Part shown: positions 35,309 through 44,605 of the stretch, piece after piece | Layout: every line of letters starts with the position of its first letter | How positions within the stretch are numbered: position 1 is the stretch's first letter | Source of the DNA: Novipirellula galeiformis | GTDB lineage: Bacteria > Planctomycetota > Planctomycetia > Pirellulales > Pirellulaceae | DNA: 64,000 nt | NCBI RefSeq assembly: GCF_007860095.1 | Contig: NZ_SJPT01000011.1 | Span: 62,001 to 126,000, forward strand | Reading direction: 5' to 3' | The notes under the pieces: generated by a model | Databases searched by the model: none | The model's input: the letters and a program-made list of their open reading frames with translations, nothing else | What the model was told of the DNA's origin: nothing | Translations under genes and position numbers: made by a program

Positions 35309-35583
35309 AGCGGGATGATGACTTTCATGGTCGAGTCCTTTTTTGCCGAGTCTTGGTTTTGTGTGGGAGTAAAAGAGGATTCCGGTTTCGTTTTTGAATG
35401 TTCGCGTCGTCATGGTTGGTGCGTTTTTCTCCTCGTCGGTGAAGCCGCTTTGTTGAATCGGGTTGCCCCCATTAGGGATCGCAGCCCATTCTCTTTTCGC
35501 CTTTGTGCCCTTTTGCCTTTGTGCTCGCCGAATAAGCTGGCCGAAGATCGTTGCCCCTAAAATTTTTGCTTTGAGATCATTTA

Positions 35584-36807
35584 ATGAAGTTGGCGATTCT
35601 CTCGTGCAGTCCAAATTGCTACAGCACGCGGCGTTTAAAAGAAGCGGCGCTGTCGCGTGGTCACGAAGTGAAGGTTCTCAACACGCTCCGTTTTTCCATT
35701 GACCTAAAGCAAGGCGAACCGGATCTCTACTTTCGTTCCAAGTTGCTCAGTCATTACGACGCGGTGATTCCTCGCATCGGTTCGTCGATTTCCTTCTACG
35801 GAACCGCGGTGGTGCGTCAGTTCGAGCAGATGGATATCTTTACGACCAACTCGTCCGCTGGGATTACCAACGCGCGCGACAAGTTACGTTGTCTGCAGAT
35901 CCTCAGCCGCCATCACATCGGCATTCCCGAAACCGCCTTTGTTCGCGAGAAGCGAGACGTGCTGCCTGCGATCGAACGCGTCGGGGGCGTGCCGATCATC
36001 ATCAAGTTGCTCGAAGGCACGCAGGGCGTCGGCGTCATTTTGGCGGAATCGGTCAAGACCGCCGAAGCGATCATTGAAACCTTGCAAAGCACTCGTCAAA
36101 ACGTCCTCGTGCAAAAGTTTGTCGCCGAGAGTCGAGGGCGTGACATTCGTGCCTTTGTCGTCGGCGATCGCGTGGTCGCGGCGATGCGACGCGTGGCTCA
36201 GGGCCAAGAGTTTCGTAGCAATGTGCACCGCGGCGGTCGTACCGAATTGGTAGAGCTCGATGACGAGTACTGCGAAACCGCTGTCCGCTGTGCACAAATC
36301 ATGGGACTTCGCGTCGCCGGCGTCGACATGCTCGAAGGCCGCGATGGACCTCAAGTGATGGAAGTGAATTCTTCGCCCGGCTTAGAAGGGATCGAGACCT
36401 GCACCCAGCTTGATATCGCGGGAGCGATCATCGACTACGTTTCGGCGCAAGTCGATTTTCCCGAAGTCGATGTGAGGCAACGGTTGACCGTCAGTCGTGG
36501 GTACGGGGTGACCGAAATTCACATCCCCGAGGGCTCCGAGTTTTGTGGCAAAACGATCGACCAATCGGGACTTCCCGAGCAAGACATCAACGTGTTGACG
36601 CTCTATCGCGGGACCAGTGTGATTCCCAATCCGCGTCTCAAACGCACGCTCGAACCGGGCGACCGCTTGTTGTGCTTTGGAAAACTCGAAGCGATGCGGG
36701 CGATGATTCCAGGCAAAACTCGCCGCAAACGTCGTCCTAAAGTCAAGCAACTCGCCACCGAGATTTCGGGCACCGGCGCAAGTGGCCAGGACCGCGATTA
36801 CCGCTAA
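35584..36807 (+). CDS. rimK: RimK ribosomal protein S6-L-glutamate ligase with C-terminal RCK_C-like domain
   Basis: 407 residues, about 100 more than a standard RimK. Residues 1-295 are the ATP-grasp ligase: MKLAILSCSPNCYSTRRLKE, TNSSAGITNARDKLRCLQIL, GTQGVGVILAE (ATP loop), RDIRAFVVGDRVVAAMRR and VMEVNSSPGLEGIE with the metal-binding Glu-Asn. The extra tail (about 298-385: GVTEIHIPEGSEFCGKTI, INVLTLYRGTSVIPNP, LEPGDRLLCFG) reads as a TrkA-C/RCK_C domain, the small-ligand sensor of potassium transporters, which may make the ligase responsive to a nucleotide such as a cyclic dinucleotide. The very end is basic. Confidence 0.93.
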   Translation: MKLAILSCSPNCYSTRRLKEAALSRGHEVKVLNTLRFSIDLKQGEPDLYFRSKLLSHYDAVIPRIGSSISFYGTAVVRQFEQMDIFTTNSSAGITNARDKLRCLQILSRHHIGIPETAFVREKRDVLPAIERVGGVPIIIKLLEGTQGVGVILAESVKTAEAIIETLQSTRQNVLVQKFVAESRGRDIRAFVVGDRVVAAMRRVAQGQEFRSNVHRGGRTELVELDDEYCETAVRCAQIMGLRVAGVDMLEGRDGPQVMEVNSSPGLEGIETCTQLDIAGAIIDYVSAQVDFPEVDVRQRLTVSRGYGVTEIHIPEGSEFCGKTIDQSGLPEQDINVLTLYRGTSVIPNPRLKRTLEPGDRLLCFGKLEAMRAMIPGKTRRKRRPKVKQLATEISGTGASGQDRDYR

Positions 36808-36903
36808 GTCGGATTGGTCCCAACCCGACGCGTCCCTCTTGAAGTGACGCGTTTGGATTTAGCGGTCCAGGGCCAAAGGCCTGCAACACATCGTTGGCAC
36901 CGC

Positions 36904-38811
36904 TCAAGTCCAACGCCGCAACCACTTTTCGAGAATTAGTAGATTCCAGAGTCGGTAGCCGTGGTTTTGTTCGTTCTGTTCGTGCGATCGGACCAATTCG
37001 GCTACCGTCGAGCGACGCAAAAAAGGAAGGATCTTGGCATCGTCGGCTAACAAGGTGTCGTGGACCATCGGTTTGAGTTCGTCGCGAAACCAGTTTGCAA
37101 TCGGGATCCCAAAACCCATCTTTTTGCGTGTGAAAATCGATTTGGGAATCAGCGAGCCAAACGCGTCTTGCAGGATCAACTTTCCTCGACCCCCGCGGAA
37201 TTTGTATCGCACCGGCAACGACGCTGCAAATTCGACCACGCGGTAATCGAGCAACGGTTGCCGCACCTCCAATCCGTTGCCCATCGAGGCAATGTCGACT
37301 TTGGTGCAAAGGTCGCAGGGCAGATAGCTCAACACGTCGCTCGTCGAAGCGCGCGTGACGACATCGCGTCCTGCGGAACGAGCCCACACGGAATCGAGGA
37401 AATCAAACGGATCATCCCCTGGTAACTGTTGCACGAAGTCGTCCGTGTACAGGCCCGCACGCAACGATTCGGGAAAGATTTGTAGCCAATTCAAATAACG
37501 CCGCGCGGCCGGTTGCCCAAGGGCTTCGAGGAAGCGTTTGGCGCGGCGCGTGAACGAGCGACGCTTCGCAGAATCAGGCAACCGCTGGACCAATCCGATG
37601 CCCGGCATGCGGTGCAGAGGAAACATCTTTTGCAGCTTATTGCTAAGCCACAAAGCACGATACCGTTCATAGCCCGCGAACAATTCATCGCCGCCGTCGC
37701 CCGAAAGTGCGACCGTCACCTGTTTTCGCGTTAGCTCGGACAAATACCACGTCGGAACCGCCGACGAATCTCCAAACGGTTCGTCGTAGTGCCATACCAA
37801 GTGGTCGATCACGTCGACGCCACGGGGAGTGACTTCGAAGCGTTGGTGGTCGGTCCCGAGATGCTTGGCGACCTGGGCCGCGTAAGCGGTTTCGTCGAAA
37901 TCGGCGATCGGGAAACCGATGCTAAAGGTCTTGACCGGTTGATCCGAAAGCGATTGAGCAATCGCGGTGATCAGCGACGAGTCGATGCCACCGGACAGGA
38001 ACGACCCGAGCGGAACGTCGCTGTGCATCCGCAGTCGGACCGAATCGGTCAACAATTCTCGCAATCGATCACAGGCATCGGCATGCGAGATCGGAATCTC
38101 GAGAGTGGGATCGTAGTTCCAGTATCGCTCGACGCGAACTTGGCCATTTTCGAATACCGCGAAGTGACCCGGCGGCAATTTGTGTACGCCTTTCCAAATC
38201 GTGCCAGGGTGAGGGATGTATTGGTAGGTCAGGAATTCGTCGATCGCCGCAGGGTCGATCTCGTTGCAAACGCCACCGGCCGCCACCAAGCACTTTAGCT
38301 CGCTGCCGAAGACAAGCCGATCGTCCTTGAGCGCGTAGTAGAGAGGCTTTTGACCAATCCGATCGCGTGCCAACACGAGTCGATTCCGGTTGGCATCCCA
38401 GATCGCGATCGCGAACATGCCGTTGAGATGTGAAAAGCAATCGGTGCCGATGTCCTCGTAGAGATGCAGGATTGATTCGCCATCGCCATGGGTCGCGAAG
38501 GTGTGTCCGCTACCTTCGAGTCGACGCCGCAGCGTTTCGAAATTATAGATTTCGCCGTTAAAGACCATCCGCACGGTGCCGTCTTCGTTGGCCATCGGTT
38601 GGCGGGCACCTTCGAGATCGATGATGCTAAGCCGACGAAATCCGAGCCCCACTCCGACCTGGCGTCCGTAGGCGTCATGCTGGTCCGTGCAAATCCAGGT
38701 TTGGGAGTCATCGGGCCCACGGTGGGCAATCGAGTCGGTCATCTTGCTCAGCCGCGACGCATCGACAGCTCGTCGCGGATCGAGCCAAACCGCCCCAGTA
38801 ATGCCACACAT
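36904..38811 (-). CDS. asnB: glutamine-hydrolysing asparagine synthetase
   Basis: 635 residues from ATG 38811; Met is followed by Cys2 (MCGITGA), the glutaminase nucleophile, which fixes the start. The N-terminal Ntn domain has HRGPDDS, GFRRLSIIDLEGARQP and VFNGEIYNF. The synthetase domain has the ATP loop SGGIDSS near 273 and YDEPFGDSSAVPTW. Product may be asparagine, but related enzymes also amidate sugars or peptides in surface-polymer clusters, and the glycosyltransferase 3 kb away leaves that open. Single gene; a large palindrome lies upstream. Confidence 0.93.
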   Translation of the reverse strand: MCGITGAVWLDPRRAVDASRLSKMTDSIAHRGPDDSQTWICTDQHDAYGRQVGVGLGFRRLSIIDLEGARQPMANEDGTVRMVFNGEIYNFETLRRRLEGSGHTFATHGDGESILHLYEDIGTDCFSHLNGMFAIAIWDANRNRLVLARDRIGQKPLYYALKDDRLVFGSELKCLVAAGGVCNEIDPAAIDEFLTYQYIPHPGTIWKGVHKLPPGHFAVFENGQVRVERYWNYDPTLEIPISHADACDRLRELLTDSVRLRMHSDVPLGSFLSGGIDSSLITAIAQSLSDQPVKTFSIGFPIADFDETAYAAQVAKHLGTDHQRFEVTPRGVDVIDHLVWHYDEPFGDSSAVPTWYLSELTRKQVTVALSGDGGDELFAGYERYRALWLSNKLQKMFPLHRMPGIGLVQRLPDSAKRRSFTRRAKRFLEALGQPAARRYLNWLQIFPESLRAGLYTDDFVQQLPGDDPFDFLDSVWARSAGRDVVTRASTSDVLSYLPCDLCTKVDIASMGNGLEVRQPLLDYRVVEFAASLPVRYKFRGGRGKLILQDAFGSLIPKSIFTRKKMGFGIPIANWFRDELKPMVHDTLLADDAKILPFLRRSTVAELVRSHEQNEQNHGYRLWNLLILEKWLRRWT

Positions 38812-39241
38812 TGCGTTGTTGTTCCGTGTCGTTGGAGAAAGGGGGGGCGTTCGAAGATGGGGTATCGATGACGTGGGATTCAAGCCGTAGCTGCGTTCGC
38901 CAGAACGTGGTCCACCGTTGGGCGGCACTAGACTACATCAAAATTAAAAATGCTCTAAGCAGCTAGGCAGGAGTCTTTCCGTATATTAGCCGATTTGGCG
39001 TTAGCCACGGTTCCCACATTCAACCGGGGCTAACGCCCAAGCGGCTAATGGGTTTTCTTCCAATTATTCTGCCTACCTGCTTAGCAAGCGGTCAATCGCA
39101 GTGACACCAACGAGCCAGTAATACCAATGAACGCTCCCAAGGGCTGAGCGGAAGCGACTGCGATGCGAAAAAACGGAACAAGATAGGGCATCGCTCGTAA
39201 CACGAGAACGCGTCGGCTTCCCAGCGTTTCCGATCCAGCGT
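38812..39241. other. gene-free stretch around the palindromic element
   Basis: Upstream region of asnB and downstream region of the kinase gene. Besides the inverted-repeat element at 38955-39084 I see no gene, RNA or clear promoter motif. Confidence 0.5.
38955..39084. repeat. 130-base nested inverted-repeat element
   Basis: Outer arms CTAAGCAGCTAGGCAG (38955-38970) and CTGCCTACCTGCTTAG (39069-39084) are inverted copies with one mismatch. Inner arms, 38985-39012 (ATTAGCCGATTTGGCGTTAG...) and 39022-39049 (...GGGGCTAACGCCCAAGCGGC...TAAT), pair imperfectly around a short loop. The layout is like a small non-autonomous mobile element or a structured extragenic repeat. It lies upstream of asnB. 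Confidence 0.75.
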
Positions 39242-40225
39242 TTACGAGCAATCGATTGCTCGAATCGCCTCGATCAAGTCTCGCATGGATTGAAAGCGAT
39301 TGCCAGGGCGTTTTTGGATCGCTCGCATCACCACCTCGTCGGCCGCCTTGGGGATGTGGCGATCGGGCGACCGCTGGCTCGGCGGTTCGAGCTCTTTATG
39401 CCTGATGTTGTCGAAGGTCTCGTTGATATCCGCACCACGAAACGGTTCGCGAAGGGCCAGCATTTCGTACAACACGACACCGGCACTGAAGATATCGGTG
39501 CGTTCGTCAATGCCGCGATTGCCATCGACTTGCTCAGGCGACATGTACAGTGGCGTGCCCGGGCGTTGACCGCCTCCGGTGAGGGTGCGCAGTTGTTCGT
39601 GCTCGGCTTCTTCCCGCGTTTCGAGAACGCTGCGATTGACGGGTTCGTTGTCGTCGGCGTGTCCCCACACCTTGGCAACACCCCAATCGAGCAGGATCAC
39701 TTCGCCGAAATTTCCCACCCAAATGTTTTCGGGCTTGAAATCGCGATGGATCACGCCTCGCGCGTGCGAGTAGGCGAGCGCTTGGCAAGCGCTGGCGACA
39801 ATCTCCAATCTCGCATGCGTCGGAAAGGCGGTGATGGTCGCTTCGTCGCCGCGTGCAATTCGTTTGAGGATCTCGAAAAAGTTCTCTCCCGAGATCCGCT
39901 TCATGACAAAGTACATCCCTTCGACCTCATCGTTGCCAATGTCATAAACCGGCACGGTGTTGGGATGTTGTAGTTGCGCGGTGACGCGTGCTTCGCGCAG
40001 GATTCGTCGCTGTTCACGCCGATCATGGCGAGTTTCCGGCAGCAGCGATTTGATGGCCACGGTGCGTCCGGTGACACAGTCGAATCCAGCCCGGAGGACC
40101 GCACTGCCGCCACGAGCCATCTCGCGCAGATGACTGTAACGGGCCAGCCCAAGAGGTACGTTCTGGGGGAGGTCCGGATCGGTGCCTGACAGAATGATGG
40201 TAGGTTCGCTAATCATAACCTTCAT
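39242..40225 (-). CDS. soluble Ser/Thr protein kinase
   Basis: 327 residues, consisting almost only of a Hanks-type kinase domain. Visible: degenerate glycine loop (MARGGSAVLRAGFD), catalytic Lys in VAIKSLLPE, HRDFKPEN near 157, DWG in place of DFG (LLDWGVAKVWG), activation segment end GTPLYMSPEQ, and DIFSAGVVLYEML. All catalytic residues are kept, so it should be active. No membrane segment or sensor domain, unlike most planctomycete kinases. The ATG overlaps the stop of a small upstream frame as ATGA; a second ATG at 40216 is possible. Substrates unknown. Confidence 0.92.
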   Translation of the reverse strand: MKVMISEPTIILSGTDPDLPQNVPLGLARYSHLREMARGGSAVLRAGFDCVTGRTVAIKSLLPETRHDRREQRRILREARVTAQLQHPNTVPVYDIGNDEVEGMYFVMKRISGENFFEILKRIARGDEATITAFPTHARLEIVASACQALAYSHARGVIHRDFKPENIWVGNFGEVILLDWGVAKVWGHADDNEPVNRSVLETREEAEHEQLRTLTGGGQRPGTPLYMSPEQVDGNRGIDERTDIFSAGVVLYEMLALREPFRGADINETFDNIRHKELEPPSQRSPDRHIPKAADEVVMRAIQKRPGNRFQSMRDLIEAIRAIDCS

Positions 40226-40437
40226 TGTATGCCAAAGGGGGACGCTCTGGCACTCCAGTCCGGCGCGACCGCTTTCGCCCCGCTAATCGCCTCGGTGGCT
40301 TGGGAAACCGATCCGAAAACCTCGAAGAAACCCGATGAAGGGTCGGGCCGTTGCCCCTTGGTTTTGTGGGCAACCAAGATCTGGCCCGCTGGGCCAGACG
40401 AGGCAAATTGCTGGGGCTTCGGCCCGGAACACTGCAA
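40222..40437 (-). CDS. possible small protein coupled to the kinase gene
   Basis: 71 codons from ATG 40437, ending in TGA that overlaps the kinase ATG (ATGA), a layout typical of translational coupling. It starts 25 bases after the stop of the alcohol dehydrogenase. No known domain; the middle is Gly/Pro-rich and the end (FFEVFGSVSQATEAISGAKAV) could form a short helix. Other frames of this stretch are also open and a palindrome lies inside it, so it may be chance. Confidence 0.3.
   Translation of the reverse strand: MQCSGPKPQQFASSGPAGQILVAHKTKGQRPDPSSGFFEVFGSVSQATEAISGAKAVAPDWSARASPFGIQ
40380..40398. repeat. short perfect hairpin between adh and kinase genes
   Basis: TCTGGCCC-GCT-GGGCCAGA, eight paired bases with a three-base loop. 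No T-run follows on either strand, so it is more likely an RNA-stability or attenuating structure than a simple terminator. Confidence 0.6.
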
Positions 40438-40461
40438 AACTTTTACGCAACCGATGGAGGC

Positions 40462-41502
40462 TTAGTGTTTTTGCGGCTCCACGACGACTTTCATCTGATC
40501 GGGATCGCCAGCGTGCAAGCGTTCGAACCACGCTGGGGCCTCGTCTAATGAGATCTTGGCGGTAATCAAAGGTGCGACTTGGATAATCCCTCGGTTCATC
40601 AAATCGATGCATTGCGGGTACTCGCCATTGCAACCACAGGTGCCTCGCAACGTGATCTCACGCGTCACGACCGATTGCAAAGGCAATTCGATGGTGGGCG
40701 ACACATTTCCGATCAACGTCACGCTGCCGCCTTTGCGGACCGACTCGATCGCAGTGTGGATCGTCGGCGTCGCCCCGACGACTTCCAAGGCCACATCCGC
40801 ACCGCGTCCCCCGGTCCATTTGCGGACTTCCGCTGGGACGTCGACTTGGTCACCACGCAACACCACATCGGCACCGAGTTGTTTGGCGACGGCCAAACGT
40901 TTGTCGTTCAAATCGACCGCGATCACTTGGCTAGCCCCCGCCGCCCGGATCGCTTGCAGCGTCAGCAGCCCGATCATTCCCGCCCCCACCACCACGGCGG
41001 TGTCCCCCAGCGTCACCTGGGTCACATTGGCCGCGTGCACGGCCACCGAAACGGCTTCCACCAGCGCCGCGTGTTCAAACGGCAACGTGTCGGGCAACGT
41101 ATAAACGATGCGGCGCGGCACGCAAATTTGTTCCGCAAACGCTCCATGACGACGATATTCGCCACACGAGACGCCCAACACTCGTCGGTTATCGCACAAG
41201 TTGGCATCGCCTTGGCGACAAAAATGGCATTCGCCGCACGAAACCATCGAGTCAAACGTGACTCGCGTTCCGGCGGGCAAGTCGGTTACATTCTTGCCCG
41301 TGGCAATCACAATGCCGGCCGCTTCGTGCCCCATCACCAAGGGCGGAATGCGGCGACCGGTGCTGCCGTCGTAGCCATGAATGTCACTGCCGCAGATGCC
41401 GCACGCTTCGACTTGAATGAGCACGTCGTCCGGACCCGTCTCGGGCGCGTCGACGTCGGTGACTTGCATCTCTTTGTATTGGGTTAACAATAACGCTTTC
41501 AT
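40462..41502 (-). CDS. zinc-dependent alcohol/polyol dehydrogenase (MDR family)
   Basis: 346 residues. Catalytic zinc site: CGICGSDIHG, then GHEAAG. Structural zinc lobe: CGECHFCRQGDANLC with four Cys. The Rossmann domain has VVGAGMIGLLTLQAIRAAG and an Asp at the end of the second strand (VIAVDLN), which favours NAD over NADP. Closest by eye to sorbitol, threonine or galactitol-1-phosphate dehydrogenases. Substrate cannot be fixed from sequence. It is transcribed toward the small frame and the kinase gene and may share their transcript. Confidence 0.92.
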   Translation of the reverse strand: MKALLLTQYKEMQVTDVDAPETGPDDVLIQVEACGICGSDIHGYDGSTGRRIPPLVMGHEAAGIVIATGKNVTDLPAGTRVTFDSMVSCGECHFCRQGDANLCDNRRVLGVSCGEYRRHGAFAEQICVPRRIVYTLPDTLPFEHAALVEAVSVAVHAANVTQVTLGDTAVVVGAGMIGLLTLQAIRAAGASQVIAVDLNDKRLAVAKQLGADVVLRGDQVDVPAEVRKWTGGRGADVALEVVGATPTIHTAIESVRKGGSVTLIGNVSPTIELPLQSVVTREITLRGTCGCNGEYPQCIDLMNRGIIQVAPLITAKISLDEAPAWFERLHAGDPDQMKVVVEPQKH

Positions 41503-41583
41503 GGGGGTCTCGATCGCAGAGTGATGGATGGGCGGCGTGAACTTGAATTCAGGCCGCCGCAGTTTATCACAAGGAAGTCAACT

Positions 41584-42078
41584 TTGAACGACGACGATGA
41601 AACTCTGACCGCTTACCACGAGGCGGGGCATGTGGTCGTTGGCTATCTGCTCGGAGCCCAGATCGACGAAGTGCGGCTCGATAGCATGATTGACGACGAT
41701 TTACCCCGCCGCTTCGGCGATTGCTTGGTCAATTGGGGCCACGTCGATGCCGGCTGTGATTGGCAACGCCAGCGAGAATTGATGACGATTTTAGCCGGGC
41801 CGGTCGCCGAGATGGTCTATCGCGGCGAGCGGCTACATCCCGCCCACTTCGGCCCTTGGCAGGGCGATTGGCAACAAGCATGTGAGCGATCGATGGGCGT
41901 TTTTGCCGACCCGGTTCAACAGGTCCGTTTTCTGGAGCAATTGATCGCGCAACTCTATCGCAAGATGGAGCAGGATCCTTGGTGGGCCGCGATCGCTGCC
42001 GTCGCCGACGAGTTGCTCGCCCACGAAGCCTTGGAGCACGAGGACGTTGCCGCCGCCGTGTCGTTCTGGCTCGGCTAA
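41584..42078 (+). CDS. stand-alone M41 (FtsH-type) peptidase-domain protein
   Basis: About 164 residues from TTG 41584. This start has a strong AAGGAAG ribosome-binding site six bases ahead; GTG 41521 and ATG 41524 in the same frame have none. The sequence begins at the FtsH peptidase domain: AYHEAGHVVVGYLLG with HExxH, ILAGPVAEMVYRG matching the GGRAAEE helix, and GDWQQACERS in the place of the FtsH third-ligand Asp motif (NDIERA). The AAA ATPase domain and membrane anchors are absent. It might cleave small unfolded substrates or serve in another complex. It converges with glnN, with a terminator between them. Confidence 0.8.
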   Translation: MNDDDETLTAYHEAGHVVVGYLLGAQIDEVRLDSMIDDDLPRRFGDCLVNWGHVDAGCDWQRQRELMTILAGPVAEMVYRGERLHPAHFGPWQGDWQQACERSMGVFADPVQQVRFLEQLIAQLYRKMEQDPWWAAIAAVADELLAHEALEHEDVAAAVSFWLG

Positions 42079-42186
42079 GCCGCGCCCCAGCACAAAGCGG
42101 GTGGCACCCCATGAATCGTGCACGACACCCTTTTAGCCCGCAACACGTCCAGCCCGCAACACGTCAACCGCGATCTCTCGATTGAA

Positions 42187-42222
42187 AAACCACTGGTACC
42201 CTCAACCGGGTACCAGTGGTTT
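42187..42222 (-). terminator. intrinsic terminator of glnN
   Basis: Perfect 15-base stem AAACCACTGGTACCC / GGGTACCAGTGGTTT with a six-base loop. On the minus strand it runs into a T-tract (TTTTTC), the form of a Rho-independent terminator, 28 bases after the glnN stop. The symmetric arms may also stop the convergent transcript. Confidence 0.85.
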
Positions 42223-42249
42223 GGCGAAAGAAAAGGGTTCGATGGGAAA

Positions 42250-44508
42250 CTATTTGATGAACAACATCTCTTGATACTTCGGTAGCGGCCACAGGTCATC
42301 GGCGACAATGCCTTCGAGGGCATCGACGCTTTCTCGAACCGCGTTCATGGCGGGCAACACCACTCGGCCATAGTGCTGGGCGTGTTCCGTTGAGCTACCT
42401 TCGAACGCGTCGTTCATCGCGCTGTAGAGGGTCGCCAAGTTCTGCTGCAGCGATTGGCGGAGCGAGCTGATCTCGTCCAAGGCGTCGGAGTCAAGCTCGC
42501 AGCCCAGCGATTGCATGTTGACACAGGTCGTAGCGAGTTCGTTCTGGTAACGATTCACCGCGGGCAAGATCATGGTCTTGGCGATGTCAAAGGTCAAATT
42601 CGCTTCGACCTTGATCGACATGCAATATTGTTCCAAGTACGTTTCCAATCGACTTGCTAGCTCGCGAGGCGACAAGACTCCGTACTTTTGGAACATCTCG
42701 GTTACCTCGGGGGCTTCCAAGCTGGGCAATGCATCGGGAGTTGACTTCAGGTTCAACAAGCCCAAACGCTCCGCTTCATCATGCCAAGCGTCGGAATAGC
42801 CATCGCCATTAAAGATAATGCACGAGCACTCGTTCATGATCTCCGCCAACAACGTTTGAATGGCGCCGTGCAACGATTCGGGCTTGCCTTGCGTCGCCGC
42901 TTCCAATTTCGTCGCGCAGTAGTCAATCGACTCGGCCACGATCGTATTCATCGCGACCAACGGTCCCGCGATTGATTGATTTGAGCCGACCGCACGGAAC
43001 TCAAAGCGGTTGCCTGTGAACGCAAAGGGGCTGGTGCGATTGCGATCCCCGGCGTCTTTCGGCAGCGGTGGCAAGACATCCACCCCGACGGTGAGCGTGC
43101 CTCGTTTGATCGAAGAGTTCGCGCCCCCCGCCTTGATCTGCTCGAACACGTCGGTCAATTGGTCGCCCAAGAACACCGACATGATCGCGGGTGGCGCTTC
43201 GTTGGCTCCCAAGCGATGGTCGTTGCTGGCCGAAGCTACGACCGCTCGCAGCAAGCCTTGGTGCTTGTAGACGGCGCGAATCACTGCGGCACAGAACACC
43301 AAAAATTGTGCGTTGTCGTGAGGGGTGTCGCCAGGATCCATTAGGTTCCCCTGCGAGCGACTGCCGAGCGACCAATTCACATGCTTGCCCGAACCATTGA
43401 CGCCGGCGAACGGTTTCTCGTGCATCAAGCAAGTCATGCCATGCTTTTCCGCCATTCGCTTCAGCGTGGTCACTAGCAATTGTTGATGATCGGTCGCCAG
43501 ATTTGCTGATTCGAACATCGGTGCGATTTCATACTGGCCCGGCGCGACCTCGTTGTGCCGCGTCTTGACGGGCACGCCCAATTTGAATAACTCGCGTTCG
43601 GTTTCCATCATGAACGCCAGCACGCGTTCGGGGATCGCGCCGAAGTAGTGATCGTCGAATTCTTGACCCTTGGGCGGCTTGGCACCAAACAGCGTTCGGC
43701 CTGCGTTGATCAGATCGGGGCGTGCGTAGTAGAAATGACGGTCGATCAAGAAGTACTCTTGCTCGGGACCCGCGGTCGAGGCGACGAAGGCGCCATCGTG
43801 GTGCCCGAACAATTTCAAGATCCGCTGGGTTTGTTGGTTCAACGCCTGCATCGATCGCAATACCGGCGTCTTCTTGTCCAACGCCTCTCCCGTCCATGAC
43901 ACAAACGCCGTCGGAATACAGAGCGTTTTTCCGTTGCGGTTTTCCAGGATGTAGGCGGGGCTCGTGACGTCCCAGATCGTGTAGCCACGCGCTTCGAACG
44001 TTTGTCGAATGCCGCCGGTGGGAAAGCTCGAACCGTCCGGTTCCCCTTGGATCAATTGACTGCCACTGAACTCGGCGATCGCGCCACCCTTGCCGTCGGG
44101 GCTAAGGAAGCTGTCGTGTTTCTCGGCCGTAGCCCCGGTTAGCGGATAGAAGACGTGGGCGTAATGGGTCGCGCCCTTGGCGAGCGCCCATTCTTTCATC
44201 GCGGTGGCTGCCGCATCGGCCAACGAGTGATCGAGTTTCTGACCCGATTCGATTGTCTTCATCAACGATTGAAATACCGCTTCGGGCAATCGTTCCTGCA
44301 TCACCTTTTTGCTGAACACATTGGCACAGAACAGGTCTTGCATCGGGACGGCGGAGGAATCGAGCGAGGGGGCACTGGATTGGTGGCCCGTCACCGCCGC
44401 GATCGCCGCGAGTCGCGCCGTGGTGGCAGGGGGCGTGGATGCGTGCCCGTTGCTGACTGGCCCACGTGTCGGCGTGCTCTTGGTCTCGGGGGGCAGCGTG
44501 GAGCTCAT
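42250..44508 (-). CDS. glnN: glutamine synthetase type III
   Basis: 752 residues from ATG 44508, with AGGA eight bases upstream; an ATG 39 codons earlier is less likely. The length and motifs are those of [28 protein letters not shown]-type segment, [16 protein letters not shown] with the metal Glu, [18 protein letters not shown], and [20 protein letters not shown]. It makes glutamine from glutamate, ammonia and ATP. A near-perfect sigma-54 promoter lies 83 bases upstream, so expression is probably nitrogen-regulated. A terminator follows the gene, which appears monocistronic. Residues 1-50 are a low-complexity lead. Confidence 0.95.
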   Translation of the reverse strand: MSSTLPPETKSTPTRGPVSNGHASTPPATTARLAAIAAVTGHQSSAPSLDSSAVPMQDLFCANVFSKKVMQERLPEAVFQSLMKTIESGQKLDHSLADAAATAMKEWALAKGATHYAHVFYPLTGATAEKHDSFLSPDGKGGAIAEFSGSQLIQGEPDGSSFPTGGIRQTFEARGYTIWDVTSPAYILENRNGKTLCIPTAFVSWTGEALDKKTPVLRSMQALNQQTQRILKLFGHHDGAFVASTAGPEQEYFLIDRHFYYARPDLINAGRTLFGAKPPKGQEFDDHYFGAIPERVLAFMMETERELFKLGVPVKTRHNEVAPGQYEIAPMFESANLATDHQQLLVTTLKRMAEKHGMTCLMHEKPFAGVNGSGKHVNWSLGSRSQGNLMDPGDTPHDNAQFLVFCAAVIRAVYKHQGLLRAVVASASNDHRLGANEAPPAIMSVFLGDQLTDVFEQIKAGGANSSIKRGTLTVGVDVLPPLPKDAGDRNRTSPFAFTGNRFEFRAVGSNQSIAGPLVAMNTIVAESIDYCATKLEAATQGKPESLHGAIQTLLAEIMNECSCIIFNGDGYSDAWHDEAERLGLLNLKSTPDALPSLEAPEVTEMFQKYGVLSPRELASRLETYLEQYCMSIKVEANLTFDIAKTMILPAVNRYQNELATTCVNMQSLGCELDSDALDEISSLRQSLQQNLATLYSAMNDAFEGSSTEHAQHYGRVVLPAMNAVRESVDALEGIVADDLWPLPKYQEMLFIK

Positions 44509-44590
44509 GATCGATTCCTGGATTGCAAATGGGAAGTGAAGAGGGAGCGGTAGCCAGTTGCCTGGCGTGTCAGCAAATAGCAAAGCAATA

Positions 44591-44605
44591 GCAAACATTG
44601 TGCCC
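44591..44605 (-). promoter_or_regulatory. sigma-54 (-24/-12) promoter of glnN
   Basis: On the minus strand GGGCAC-AATGT-TTGC, followed by T: the GGCAC-N5-TTGC core is exact with correct GG-to-GC spacing. Predicted transcription start near 44579 gives a leader of about 70 bases before the glnN ATG. This fits NtrC-type nitrogen control known for glutamine synthetase genes. Confidence 0.7.
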
